Made by a program: the position numbers and the translations under genes
Assembly (NCBI GenBank): GCA_049515655.1
Contig: JBEKTW010000002.1
Span: 222,998 to 286,997 of the forward strand
Origin: JBEKTW01 sp049515655
Lineage (GTDB): Bacteria; Bacteroidota; Ignavibacteria; UBA10030; SZUA-254
Direction: 5' to 3'
Length of the DNA: 64,000 nt
In this document: positions 15,245-24,104 of the stretch, piece after piece
Layout of the letters: every line of letters starts with the position of its first letter
Numbering within the stretch: the stretch's first letter is position 1
Notes under the pieces: generated by a model
The model's input: the letters and a program-made list of their open reading frames with translations, nothing else
The model's database searches: none
What the model was told of the DNA's origin: nothing

Positions 15245-15970
15245 ATGCCGTTTGATTTCAAGGATCACGAAGAAGAGCCGCAGGAACAGGCTCCTCAACG
15301 ACCGCAACCGATTCTCCATAAACCACGGGGCTCGGCCTTCCCGATCAGGAAACTCGTCTTCGTGCTTCTGGGGATTATCGTCCTCGGTGCCGCCGGCTTT
15401 CTGGCGATGAAGACCGGGATCCTCAAGAAAAAGAGGCCGGAACCTCCCAAGATCGTTGAGACCGTTACGCCGCAGAAGCCGGACTCTGCTGCGCTGGCTG
15501 CGGCACAGCAGCCTCCGCCGCAACCCGTGCCAACCCCAAACAAGGTAGAGCCAAAGAAACCGGAGCCGAAAAAGGAGCCGGTAAAGAAGGCGGAAATAGC
15601 GAAGCCGGAGAAACAACCTCCGAAGGTGGCGGCTGAGAAGCAACCCCCGAAGACCAAGCCGGTGAAGCAACCGCCGGCGCCAAAGAAGGAAACGATAAAA
15701 GAGAATCCGCCTCCGAAAGTTGTGAAACCCGCGCCGGTACCGGGCGGCAGTGGAGACTACACGATTTTCATCGGATCGTACAAAGAGAAGGCTCTTGCGG
15801 ACGACGAAGCGAGTCGCTGGAATGAAGCCGGCTATCCGGCGTTTGTGACCGATAAGAATGGATGGCATCGCGTCTCACTCGGAAAATACACTTCGAAGAA
15901 CGAAGCCCGGCAACAAGCCGAAAAGCTGAAGGACGCATTTGAGAGCGGTTACTACATAGATCATTTTTAG
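15245..15970 (+). CDS. SPOR-domain cell-envelope protein
   Basis: A 241-residue bitopic protein: a short charged cytoplasmic head, one membrane helix (about 36-55, KLVFVLLGIIVLGAAGF), a proline/lysine/glutamate-rich periplasmic linker (60-165) and a C-terminal SPOR domain (about 170-241, from GDYTIFIGSYKEK to YYIDHF). SPOR domains bind denuded peptidoglycan glycan strands at division sites, as in FtsN and DamX, so a cell-division or cell-wall role is likely. GGAGG sits five bases ahead of the ATG. L31 follows after a promoter. Confidence 0.88.
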   Translation: MPFDFKDHEEEPQEQAPQRPQPILHKPRGSAFPIRKLVFVLLGIIVLGAAGFLAMKTGILKKKRPEPPKIVETVTPQKPDSAALAAAQQPPPQPVPTPNKVEPKKPEPKKEPVKKAEIAKPEKQPPKVAAEKQPPKTKPVKQPPAPKKETIKENPPPKVVKPAPVPGGSGDYTIFIGSYKEKALADDEASRWNEAGYPAFVTDKNGWHRVSLGKYTSKNEARQQAEKLKDAFESGYYIDHF

Positions 15971-16014
15971 AATCGGTCATGGCGGCCGGCCAGCGGGGCA
16001 ACGGCTGTCCCTTT

Positions 16015-16043
16015 TTGTCCCTGACCGGGAAAAATCGTATATT
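16015..16043 (+). promoter_or_regulatory. Predicted promoter of rpmE
   Basis: TTGTCC, 17 nt, TATATT, about 40 bases ahead of the L31 start. Confidence 0.6.
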
Positions 16044-16082
16044 GAGGTAGTTTGATATTACGCAGAAATGGAGAATTTTTTG

Positions 16083-16307
16083 ATGAAAGACAATATTCAC
16101 CCCCACTATAAGCGAGCCATCGTCACGTGTGTTTGTGGAAACACTTTCGAAACACGGTCAACCTCGGGCAACCTGAAGATTGAGATCTGTTCAAAGTGCC
16201 ATCCGTTCTTCACGGGCAAGCAGAAGCTTGTTGACTCTGCCGGACGCGTCGAACGGTTTCAGAAGAAATATTCAAAGAAAACCAAAGAAGCGACGGTCGC
16301 AGCATAA
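16083..16307 (+). CDS. rpmE: 50S ribosomal protein L31
   Basis: A 74-residue ribosomal protein of the large subunit. It carries the zinc-ribbon cysteines expected of the C+ form: CVCGNTF near residue 15 and CSKCHPFFTG near 35. The start ATG 16083 gives the normal MKDNIHPHYK opening; an ATG at 16068 would add five residues. GGAGA lies ahead. An intrinsic terminator follows, so the gene is a single-gene unit. Confidence 0.95.
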   Translation: MKDNIHPHYKRAIVTCVCGNTFETRSTSGNLKIEICSKCHPFFTGKQKLVDSAGRVERFQKKYSKKTKEATVAA

Positions 16308-16334
16308 GAGGATTCTACCTTTAACAGCAGAAAA

Positions 16335-16367
16335 CGGAATTCCAGAGCCTCGGGATTCCGTTTTTTT
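16335..16367 (+). terminator. Intrinsic terminator after rpmE
   Basis: CGGAATTCC (16335-16343) pairs with GGGATTCCG (16352-16360) with one G-T pair; TTTTTTT follows. Confidence 0.85.
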
Positions 16368-16386
16368 GCTCAACAAGCCCTGACCT

Positions 16387-17652
16387 ATGCACATTTGTAT
16401 CTTTGAAGACTCGCACGCCAAGAATTTTCATCCCCTCACCCATCTTCGTCCGGTGTATGATTTGCATTGCGGGACGTTGAGCCTCCGCTCAAGGATCGAG
16501 CAGTTTGTTCCCGCGCGCCGGATCGTGTATCATGCCCGGCCGTTCCTGGCCGGCTATATCCAGGAACAGCGGCCATCACGACCGGTCAACGATTTTCCCG
16601 AGGACGACACATGGTTCATTAACGGACGTCTGCTCATGAACCAATCGGTCAAGAAGGTGATCCAACACATTCGTTCTGAGGAAAAGATTTTCCTCGCCGG
16701 CAATGAAGTCGCGCTGGCCTGCGTCCGGCGAGAGCACATACGCCAGATCACACAACCTCTCCGCACCGAATTTCTGCACAGGCATGTATTTGAATCCTTC
16801 CCGGCGGAGCAACTCGACTGCTCGTTGATCCAATATCCTTGGGAACTGGTGGCCCACAACGCGGCGGAGATTGAAAGTGATTTCCGGATGAGTGTCAAGA
16901 TCTCCCGCAGGAAATCCGCCTTCGGAATGGTTTACAAAGGCGCGCATCTTCTCAATAGAAAGAACATTTCCATAGGGGCGGAATCCGTTGTCATGCCCGG
17001 TGCTGTTCTCAATGCCGAAAAGGGGCCCATCATCATTGGTGACTGCGTGACGGTCATGCCGAACTCATTCCTCGAAGGCCCTCTGTACATCGGCGATCAC
17101 TCCCTGATCAAAGCCGGCGCAAAAATTTATCACGGAACATCTATCGGCCCGCATTGTAAGGTCGGCGGCGAAGTGGAAAATTCCATCGTCCAGTCGTACT
17201 CAAATAAACAGCACGAGGGCTTTCTTGGACACTCCTACCTGGGAAGCTGGATTAACATCGGCGCGGACACCAACAACAGCGATCTGAAAAATACCTACGG
17301 CTCAGTCAAAGTCGTCGTCAACGGGAAAACTGTCGACACGGGAATGCAGTTCGTCGGGCTGACGATGGGTGACCACTCGAAGACCGGGATCAACATGATG
17401 TTCGACACCGGAACCGTCGTTGGCATCTCGAGCAATCTCTATGGGGCAGGTCTGCCCCCCAAGTTCGTCCCGTCCTTTTCGTGGGGAAGCCCCGGTTCCC
17501 TGTCCGTTTTCGAGCTTGAAAAAAGCCTGGAGATCGCCCGCCGCATGATGGCTCGCCGAGACGTCCGGATGTCCTCTGCCTATGAAACGATGATGCGCCA
17601 TGCCTTCGCGGCAACGGACGACGAACGCCGTCAAGCGTTGTCGGGCACATGA
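16387..17652 (+). CDS. GlmU-family sugar nucleotidyltransferase/acetyltransferase-like protein
   Basis: A 421-residue cytoplasmic protein of the variant GlmU type found in Bacteroidetes. The N-terminal half (MHICIFEDSHAKNFHPLTHLRPVYDL) replaces the usual nucleotidyltransferase domain; the C-terminal half is a left-handed beta helix with hexapeptide repeats (IGAESVVMPGAVL, IGDCVTVMPNSFLEG, IGPHCKVGGEV). Expected role: making UDP-GlcNAc or a related sugar nucleotide for wall and surface glycans. It begins 20 bases after the L31 terminator and overlaps rsmB by four bases (ATGA). Confidence 0.82.
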   Translation: MHICIFEDSHAKNFHPLTHLRPVYDLHCGTLSLRSRIEQFVPARRIVYHARPFLAGYIQEQRPSRPVNDFPEDDTWFINGRLLMNQSVKKVIQHIRSEEKIFLAGNEVALACVRREHIRQITQPLRTEFLHRHVFESFPAEQLDCSLIQYPWELVAHNAAEIESDFRMSVKISRRKSAFGMVYKGAHLLNRKNISIGAESVVMPGAVLNAEKGPIIIGDCVTVMPNSFLEGPLYIGDHSLIKAGAKIYHGTSIGPHCKVGGEVENSIVQSYSNKQHEGFLGHSYLGSWINIGADTNNSDLKNTYGSVKVVVNGKTVDTGMQFVGLTMGDHSKTGINMMFDTGTVVGISSNLYGAGLPPKFVPSFSWGSPGSLSVFELEKSLEIARRMMARRDVRMSSAYETMMRHAFAATDDERRQALSGT

Positions 17653-19016
17653 GTATGGAAACCGTCGAACCACAATTGCTCTACAACGGTGTTCGTGCCA
17701 CGGCGGTCAAGATTCTCAACCGCATTGAACGGTCGGATGCCTATTTAGACAAGGTCCTCGACGCGGAATTGAAAACCGGCGACATTTCCGGAGCCGACAA
17801 AAATCTCCTTGTGGAACTTGTCCACGGTGTCATGCGGTGGCAGGGGCGTCTTGACTGGATTCTCAACCGTTATACACACGGAAATTTTCCCAAGTCCGAC
17901 ATCAACGTGAAGAACACCCTGCGTATCGCGTTGTATCAGATCATGTTCCTCGACCGGCTCCCCCACTATGCCGCGGTCAACGAAGCGGTCGAATTCGTCA
18001 AGCGCATCCGAGGAGAGAAGATTGCCGGACTCGTCAACGCCGTTTTGAGGAATATCATCCGGAGTCTCAGCGATATACAGTACCCGGACAAAACCGAAGA
18101 TGCAGCTCAATATCTCTCGGTGTTTTACTCTCATCCGCCGTGGCTCGTCAAACGCTGGCTGCAGCGGTTTCCGAAGGACGAACTCGAGAGATTTCTTGCC
18201 GCGAACAATGAGATTCCCCCTTTGACTCTTCGCATCAATAAACTGAAAACCAACCCGTCCGAGTTTCTGGCGCTTCTCGACCGGCAGCAGGTCACCTACC
18301 AGGGATCAAGCTTCATCGATTATTTCATCAAGGTGCGAAGCCTCGCGGGCATCACCCAACTCGATATTTTTCAGCAGGGATTTTTCTCGATCCAGGATGA
18401 GAGCGCCGCGCTTCCCGTTCTGCTCCTCGACCCGAAACCAGGCGAACGCATCATCGACTTGTGCGCCGCCCCGGGTGGGAAAACTACGCTCATCGGTGAG
18501 CTCATAAACAATCAGGGCTCGGTCATCGCGGTCGATAAATATGAACACAAACTCAACCTCATTCAACAAAGCTGTGAGAGGCTCGGAATCACGTCGGTTG
18601 AAACGGTGACCGCGGATTCCTCGACCCTCGAGATGGCTCCGGTGGACAAAGTCCTCGTCGACGCACCCTGCTCCGGGCTCGGAGTGTTGAGAAAGAAACC
18701 TGATTTGAGATGGAAACGGGAACCGGAGGATATAGCTCATCTTGCTCTCCTTCAGAAGAATCTCATGGAGAACGCCACGCGCTTGGTGAAACCCGGCGGC
18801 ATCCTCGTGTACAGCACCTGCACAACCGAACCCGAAGAAAACGAATTTCTTGTCAGGGAGTTCCTGGGCCGACACCCGGAGTTTCAACCGGACAACGCCT
18901 CTCAATTTGTGAATAAATCCGTCGTCACCGATGACGGTTTCGTGCAGACTCTTCCGCATCGGGACCATATCGACGGGTCCTTTGCGGCACGACTTAGAAA
19001 ATCACTCGAAACATAA
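17649..19016 (+). CDS. rsmB: 16S rRNA (cytosine-967-C5)-methyltransferase RsmB
   Basis: A 455-residue SAM-dependent methyltransferase acting on C967 of 16S rRNA. An N-terminal NusB-like RNA-binding domain (about 15-150) precedes the catalytic domain. Visible motifs are the SAM loop LCAAPGGKTT, the proline-cysteine motif DAPCSGLGVLRKKPD and the second catalytic cysteine region YSTCTTEPEENE. The start overlaps the GlmU-like stop (ATGA); an ATG two codons on is also possible. Next gene starts 25 bases downstream. Confidence 0.93.
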   Translation: MSMETVEPQLLYNGVRATAVKILNRIERSDAYLDKVLDAELKTGDISGADKNLLVELVHGVMRWQGRLDWILNRYTHGNFPKSDINVKNTLRIALYQIMFLDRLPHYAAVNEAVEFVKRIRGEKIAGLVNAVLRNIIRSLSDIQYPDKTEDAAQYLSVFYSHPPWLVKRWLQRFPKDELERFLAANNEIPPLTLRINKLKTNPSEFLALLDRQQVTYQGSSFIDYFIKVRSLAGITQLDIFQQGFFSIQDESAALPVLLLDPKPGERIIDLCAAPGGKTTLIGELINNQGSVIAVDKYEHKLNLIQQSCERLGITSVETVTADSSTLEMAPVDKVLVDAPCSGLGVLRKKPDLRWKREPEDIAHLALLQKNLMENATRLVKPGGILVYSTCTTEPEENEFLVREFLGRHPEFQPDNASQFVNKSVVTDDGFVQTLPHRDHIDGSFAARLRKSLET

Positions 19017-19040
19017 TATCACTCACTTTCTCTCAAAGCC

Positions 19041-20270
19041 ATGAAAGCACTCGTTAAGCAAAAACCTGAAATCTACAAAGCCTGGCATCGTGGTTTGGAA
19101 CTCATCGAGAAGGACATCCCCGTTGCCGTGCAACCGAACGACGTCCAGTTTAAAGTTCTCGCAGCCGGAATCTGCGGAACGGATGTCGGGATTTACGCCT
19201 CAAAAGATTCATTGAAGAACAACATGTCGTCATTGACCACCCCGAACGTGACCATCGGTCATGAATTCTGCGGAAGAATTACCGACGCCGGACCGAAAGC
19301 CAGATTGCATCTCGCACATCAGGTCATCGGGAAAGCAAAGGAATTTCCTGCGCTCAGGAAATTCACGAAACATCGAACGGCGGCTCAGATAGCAAGAGAC
19401 TCATCGTTCATATCGTTCCTCAATGAGAATTTCATTTCGACGGCAGAGATGCACATTACGTGTGGCGTCTGTGCCCAGTGCAAGCTGGGAGAGTTTCATG
19501 TGTGTACGAAAACCGTCATCCGCGGCCTCCACGGCGACGGAGCATTCGCCGAATATGTCGTACTTCCTGCCGAGAATGTGATCATCTTCAAGAACGGAGA
19601 AATTCCCGAAGAGATCGTCGCGTTCATGGACGCAATCGGCAATGCTACCCATACCGTGCAGTCACTTTCGACCATCAAGAACAAAACTGTCGCCGTGCTG
19701 GGAATCGGGGTGATCGGCCTGATGTCCGTGGCAATCGCCAAGGGCGCGGGAGCAACAAGAATCCTGGTGACCGATGCCTCGCATGGGGTGAATACACATG
19801 AGAAACTGGAAAACAGGCGGTTCAGGATCGCCCGGCTGCTGGGTGCCGATGAATGCTTCGATGTGTCTCTTCCGGAAGAGCGCGAGGAATTCTACAAAGT
19901 TGCGAAACAGCAGAATCACGGGGCAGGTGTCGATGCCGTTCTCGAAATGTCCGGCAGTTACCACGCGTATGAAGACGCCTTCAAAGTCCTGCGCATGGGC
20001 GGAGAAATGTCTCTTCTCGGATTGACGAGCGGAACGATGCCTATCGATTTCGCCCGGAATGTCATTTTCCCGGGCGTGACAATTCACGGAGTCATCGGCA
20101 GACGCGTCTGGTCGACCTGGGACATGATGACCGGCATTCTCAAAAAAGGCCTCGCAAAAAGATTCTTGAAGTCAGGATTTGTTACGCACCAACTACCCCT
20201 CGTCGATTTCGAAAAAGGATTTCAGGCCATCGCCGACGGCGACGCACTCAAAGTTCTGTTCAGGCCATAG
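19041..20270 (+). CDS. Zinc-dependent alcohol dehydrogenase, L-threonine 3-dehydrogenase-like
   Basis: A 409-residue medium-chain dehydrogenase. Catalytic zinc ligands are Cys45 (GICGTD), His74-Glu75 (GHEF); structural zinc cysteines are 141, 144, 147 and 155 (HITCGVCAQCKLGEFHVC). The cofactor fold is VAVLGIGVIGLMSVAIAKGAGA. The Tdh-like arrangement and two Kbl-like genes downstream suggest oxidation of L-threonine to 2-amino-3-ketobutyrate with NAD. It is unusual in having about 30 extra residues between the GHEF motif and HITCG (roughly 85-135) and in lacking the usual GDRV loop. Substrate might therefore differ. Confidence 0.78.
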   Translation: MKALVKQKPEIYKAWHRGLELIEKDIPVAVQPNDVQFKVLAAGICGTDVGIYASKDSLKNNMSSLTTPNVTIGHEFCGRITDAGPKARLHLAHQVIGKAKEFPALRKFTKHRTAAQIARDSSFISFLNENFISTAEMHITCGVCAQCKLGEFHVCTKTVIRGLHGDGAFAEYVVLPAENVIIFKNGEIPEEIVAFMDAIGNATHTVQSLSTIKNKTVAVLGIGVIGLMSVAIAKGAGATRILVTDASHGVNTHEKLENRRFRIARLLGADECFDVSLPEEREEFYKVAKQQNHGAGVDAVLEMSGSYHAYEDAFKVLRMGGEMSLLGLTSGTMPIDFARNVIFPGVTIHGVIGRRVWSTWDMMTGILKKGLAKRFLKSGFVTHQLPLVDFEKGFQAIADGDALKVLFRP

Positions 20271-20394
20271 GATGTTGCAGGATCGGAACAACCAGCCCGA
20301 TACTCATCAGCTTCGCCGTCGTGGAATTCATCCGAAAAGTTATTATATTTTGGCGGCTCAGTTGACAAATAATCTAGGGTTTTATCTCTGAAAC

Positions 20395-20757
20395 ATGATG
20401 GTTAAAGGAATCGGTGTCGATATTCTCGATGTCGAGAGATTCGAGAGGATCGATGACAAACAGAGTTTCATCCGACAGATTCTCACTGAAAAGGAAAGAA
20501 AGGAAGCCCGGGATGGAGGCAGAGACCCGCGCTTCTCTGCGGTCCTCTTCGCTGCAAAGGAAGCCGTGATGAAAGCGCTGGGGTGCGGGTTGAATTTCGG
20601 TTCCTGCTGGCAGGATATAGAAATCGAGAAACTACGGAAAGCCCGTTTGCGGGGAGTCGTCGGCCAATGTGCGGCAGACGCATCGGTATCACAAATTCAC
20701 ATCAGTCATTCACACTCAAGAAAATATGTGTTGACCTGTGTCATCACGGAGGACTGA
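20395..20757 (+). CDS. acpS: Holo-[acyl-carrier-protein] synthase
   Basis: A 120-residue AcpS-type phosphopantetheinyl transferase, which moves 4'-phosphopantetheine from CoA to a serine on ACP. Motifs are GIGVDILDVERFER with the metal-binding Asp9 and FAAKEAVMKALG with the catalytic Glu/Lys. ATG 20395 or 20398. It follows a 124-base gap containing TTATATTTTGG and a TTGACA with poor -10 spacing, so a promoter here is uncertain. It sits 15 bases ahead of an acetyl-CoA synthetase and two genes ahead of an ACP, its likely substrate. Confidence 0.9.
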   Translation: MMVKGIGVDILDVERFERIDDKQSFIRQILTEKERKEARDGGRDPRFSAVLFAAKEAVMKALGCGLNFGSCWQDIEIEKLRKARLRGVVGQCAADASVSQIHISHSHSRKYVLTCVITED

Positions 20758-20772
20758 ACACTACGGAGTATT

Positions 20773-22476
20773 ATGAGTAATATTGGTTCATACGAAGAAA
20801 AATACAAGACATTTCAATGGAAACACTCCGAAGAACAGCTCGAGTACGGCAAGAACGGGATGTACAATATCGGTTATTATTGTAGCGACCGGATTTGCGA
20901 GAAAGGTCTGGGTAAGAAACCCGGTCTTATCTGGGAAGGATTTGACGGAGAAGTCAAGAGATTCACCTACGATGATATCCGCGTCTACAGCAACACGATC
21001 GCCCGGTTTCTGCAAAGCATCGACATCGGCATGGGCGACCGCGTTTGTCTTTTTATGGACAAGGTCCCCGAGCTGTACATCGGATTCATCGGCATTCTGA
21101 AAATGGGCGCTATAGCCCAGCCACTCTTCTCGGCCTTCGGCGAGGAAGCGCTTTTCACCCGGCTGGACGACTCGAAAGCGAAAGCGATCATTACCCAAAA
21201 GAAGCACCTCGGTAAGGTCAGAAGAATCAAGGATAGACTTCCAGAGCTGACGAAGGTTATCGTTATCGATGCGGATGCCACGGCACCTCAGGTGAATGAG
21301 ATTCACTTCTGGATGGAAAGAGCGCAGAAAGTGGAGGCATTTGATACCGTCAAAGCAGATCGCGAGATGCCTTCCGTGATTCACTACACATCGGGGACGA
21401 CAGGGAAACCAAAGGGTGCGCAGCACGTTCATTCTTCCATAGTCTCCCAGTACATCACCTCCAAATGGATCCTCGATCTCCAGCCCGATGATATCTACTG
21501 GTGCACTGACGACCCGGGCTGGGTGACAGGTACGTCGTACGGGATCATCGGACCATGGGCGAACGGAGTCACGCAAGTCGTGCTGGATGCCGGCTTTGGA
21601 TCCGAGAAGTGGTACGCTTTCATCGAAAAATACAGAGTCACGATGTGGTATTCCGCGCCGACGGCGATTCGGCTGCTGATGAAGGAAGGGCTGGAGGTCG
21701 TGAAGAGGCACGACCTTTCATCCCTGAGGCATCTTGCCAGCGTAGGCGAACCGCTGAACGCCGAGGCCGTCATATGGTCCGAGAAAGCGTTCGGAAAGCC
21801 TTTCCTCGACACTTTCTGGCAAACAGAAACCGGCGCCATGGTCATCTCGAACGCACCCGGAATGAAAATCAAACCGGGTTCGATGGGAAAACCTTTCCCG
21901 GGTATGACCGCCACCGTTCTCAACGGGAATACGTACGAGCCGCTGACGACCCCTGGAACGGTCGGCCTGATTGCTCTCAAACCCGGCTGGCCATCGATGA
22001 TGCGATCGTATTGGAACAATAGGGTCACGTACGAAGGCAAATTCAAGAATGGCTGGTACATTTGCGGCGACCGCGCGAGTATCGACAACGACGGGTATTT
22101 CTGGTTCGTCGGGCGGGATGATGACGTGATCAATACGGCCGGGCATCTCGTCGGACCGTTCGAGATTGAATCTGCTTTGCTTGAACATCCGGCTGTCGCT
22201 GAATCGGCGGCCGTGGGCAAACCCGACCCTATCAACATGGAGGTCGTGAAAGCGTTTGTCGCCCTCAAGCCGGGATACGAACCCGGTGATGACCTGGAAC
22301 TGAGCATCATGAACTACATCCGAAAGAAACTCTCCCCTCTCGCAATGCCTCAGGAAATCGAATTCGTCGGCTCGCTTCCGAAGACGCGCAGCGGAAAGAT
22401 CATGCGGCGGCTTCTCCGGGCCAAGGAGTGGGGTCAGGAAATTGGCGACACCTCGACACTTGAAAACGACTTATAG
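20773..22476 (+). CDS. acsA: Acetate--CoA ligase (AcsA type)
   Basis: A 567-residue AMP-forming acyl-CoA synthetase. Visible motifs: P-loop YTSGTTGKPKGA, the YWCTDDPGWVTGTSYGI segment shared with Bacillus AcsA, SVGEPLN, the acetate-pocket region FWQTETG, NGWYICGDRA and the catalytic lysine in KTRSGKIMRR. Length and motif spacing fit AcsA rather than a long-chain enzyme. It would activate acetate to acetyl-CoA in the cytoplasm. Placed between AcpS and ACP and ahead of two Kbl-like acyltransferases that use acetyl-CoA or another acyl thioester. Confidence 0.88.
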   Translation: MSNIGSYEEKYKTFQWKHSEEQLEYGKNGMYNIGYYCSDRICEKGLGKKPGLIWEGFDGEVKRFTYDDIRVYSNTIARFLQSIDIGMGDRVCLFMDKVPELYIGFIGILKMGAIAQPLFSAFGEEALFTRLDDSKAKAIITQKKHLGKVRRIKDRLPELTKVIVIDADATAPQVNEIHFWMERAQKVEAFDTVKADREMPSVIHYTSGTTGKPKGAQHVHSSIVSQYITSKWILDLQPDDIYWCTDDPGWVTGTSYGIIGPWANGVTQVVLDAGFGSEKWYAFIEKYRVTMWYSAPTAIRLLMKEGLEVVKRHDLSSLRHLASVGEPLNAEAVIWSEKAFGKPFLDTFWQTETGAMVISNAPGMKIKPGSMGKPFPGMTATVLNGNTYEPLTTPGTVGLIALKPGWPSMMRSYWNNRVTYEGKFKNGWYICGDRASIDNDGYFWFVGRDDDVINTAGHLVGPFEIESALLEHPAVAESAAVGKPDPINMEVVKAFVALKPGYEPGDDLELSIMNYIRKKLSPLAMPQEIEFVGSLPKTRSGKIMRRLLRAKEWGQEIGDTSTLENDL

Positions 22477-22520
22477 TATTTTCAACTGACAATGTACAAC
22501 TAGAATAGATTGGAGAAGCT

Positions 22521-22775
22521 ATGGCTGACGACATAAAAAAAATGATTATTGACTACGTTAAGAAGGAATATCTCGATGAAGATTCAACTCAGGACGTGAA
22601 CGAAACCACGAAGCTCATCTCGAGCGGCATCGTCGATTCGTTCTCCATGGTATCGCTCAAGATGTTCCTGGAGAAGAAATTTCAGATCAAGATTTCGGAC
22701 GAGAAGGCGACACCCGAGGCGTTCGACTCCGTGAACAATATCATCGCTCTTCTTAAAGAGTATATAAAAATATAA
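22521..22775 (+). CDS. Acyl carrier protein
   Basis: An 84-residue acidic four-helix ACP. The phosphopantetheine serine is Ser40 in GIVDSFSMVSL; the usual motif is DSL, here DSF. It is not next to fatty-acid synthesis genes but lies nine bases ahead of a Kbl-like enzyme, with TAAGGAGG before that gene. This suggests a dedicated carrier for the cluster, loaded by the AcpS two genes upstream. GGAGA precedes its ATG. Confidence 0.9.
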   Translation: MADDIKKMIIDYVKKEYLDEDSTQDVNETTKLISSGIVDSFSMVSLKMFLEKKFQIKISDEKATPEAFDSVNNIIALLKEYIKI

Positions 22776-22784
22776 GGAGGAATC

Positions 22785-24032
22785 ATGGCATACAGCGAAA
22801 AGGCAAAGTCATTTTTTGAAAGTGAGCTGAAAGGGATCCGTGAGGGTGGAATTTTCAAAGAAGAGCGATTCATTAAATCGCCCCAGGCAGCCAGAATACG
22901 CGTCGAATTTCCCTCCGGGGCGCCGACGAAGGACGTCCTGAACTTCTGCGCGAACAACTATCTCGGGCTTTCCAGCCATCCGGAGGTCATCGAGGCGGCT
23001 CATAGAGGTCTCGACGAACGCGGCTACGGGATGTCGTCCGTCCGCTTCATCTGCGGCACGCAGGATATTCACCGGATTCTTGAGAACAAGCTCTCGGAAT
23101 TTCTCGGCATGGAAGACACCCTCCTTTTCCCGTCGTGCATGGAAGCGAACGCCGGACTTTTCGATGTCATGCTCGACAAGGATGACGCGATGATTGCCGA
23201 CCGGCTGGTGCACGCTTCGATCGTGGACGGGATGCGGCTCTGCAAAGCCCAGCTGTATAACTACAAGCATTCGGACATGGCCCACCTCGAGGAGAAATTG
23301 CAGGAAACTCAACACTGCAGATTCCGGTTAATCATTACGGACGGCGTGTTCTCCATGGACGGCGATATCGTCAAACTTGACAAGATATGCGAACTTGCTG
23401 AGAAATACGATGCGATGGTCATGGTCGACGATTCCCATGCCACGGGCTTCATCGGCAAGCACGGTAGAGGAACCCACGAGCATTGCGGCGTTATGGGCAG
23501 GGTGGACGTTATCACCACCACGCTCGGCAAAGCACTCGGAGGAGCGGCCGGAGGCCTCGTCAGCGGCAAGAAAGAGATCGTCGAGATGTGCCGTCAGCGC
23601 GCGCGGCCATATCTCTTTTCGAACACCGTGCCCCCGGTTGTCATCGCCGCCGCCATCAAGGTGATCGACCTGATTTCGAAATCCACCGAACGGCGCGATA
23701 AACTTGAAGCGAATACAAAATACTTCCGTGAGAAAATGATTCAGGCGGGATTGGACATAAAGAAGGGCGACAGCCCGATCGTCCCGGTCATGTTGTACAA
23801 TGCAAAACTCGCCCAGGATGTCGCTCGGGATCTATACCAGGAGGGCATCTACGTCGTCGGTTTCTTCTTCCCCGTTGTTCCGCAAGGCCAGGCGCGGATC
23901 AGGACGCAGATCTCCGCCGACCACGAGAGAGAACATCTCGACGCGGCAATCGCCGCCTTTACGAAGATCGGCGCGAAGTACAATATTCTTGGGAAGAAAA
24001 AGGAAGAAATCATCGGAATGTACGGTCTGTAA
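22785..24032 (+). CDS. Alpha-oxoamine synthase, glycine C-acetyltransferase-like (paralogue 1)
   Basis: A 415-residue PLP enzyme of the Kbl/BioF/SPT family. The PLP lysine is Lys249 (TTTLGKALGG); DDSHATGF is the cofactor aspartate/histidine region. Compared with the neighbour at 24105 and with E. coli Kbl it differs at active-site-adjacent positions: PSCMEANAG replaces SSCFDANGG (116-124), and Val142 replaces the Asn of LNHAS. Such changes may alter the amino acid or acyl donor. Adjacent ACP makes an acyl-ACP donor possible. Kbl normally joins glycine and acetyl-CoA, or the reverse after Tdh. Strong SD (AAGGAGG). Confidence 0.82.
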   Translation: MAYSEKAKSFFESELKGIREGGIFKEERFIKSPQAARIRVEFPSGAPTKDVLNFCANNYLGLSSHPEVIEAAHRGLDERGYGMSSVRFICGTQDIHRILENKLSEFLGMEDTLLFPSCMEANAGLFDVMLDKDDAMIADRLVHASIVDGMRLCKAQLYNYKHSDMAHLEEKLQETQHCRFRLIITDGVFSMDGDIVKLDKICELAEKYDAMVMVDDSHATGFIGKHGRGTHEHCGVMGRVDVITTTLGKALGGAAGGLVSGKKEIVEMCRQRARPYLFSNTVPPVVIAAAIKVIDLISKSTERRDKLEANTKYFREKMIQAGLDIKKGDSPIVPVMLYNAKLAQDVARDLYQEGIYVVGFFFPVVPQGQARIRTQISADHEREHLDAAIAAFTKIGAKYNILGKKKEEIIGMYGL

Positions 24033-24104
24033 GTCGCGTTCGCGGCAGCGCGTCATCATCAGTTGTTATCGGTCTTTGTCATACAATTGTAGGTCTGGAT
24101 ACTT

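Noticed and set aside
20321..20390. Possible promoter ahead of acpS (TTATATTTTGG and TTGACA)
   Set aside because: TATATT has no TTG 17 bases upstream, and TTGACA has only a 15-base spacing to TATCTC; too weak to annotate.
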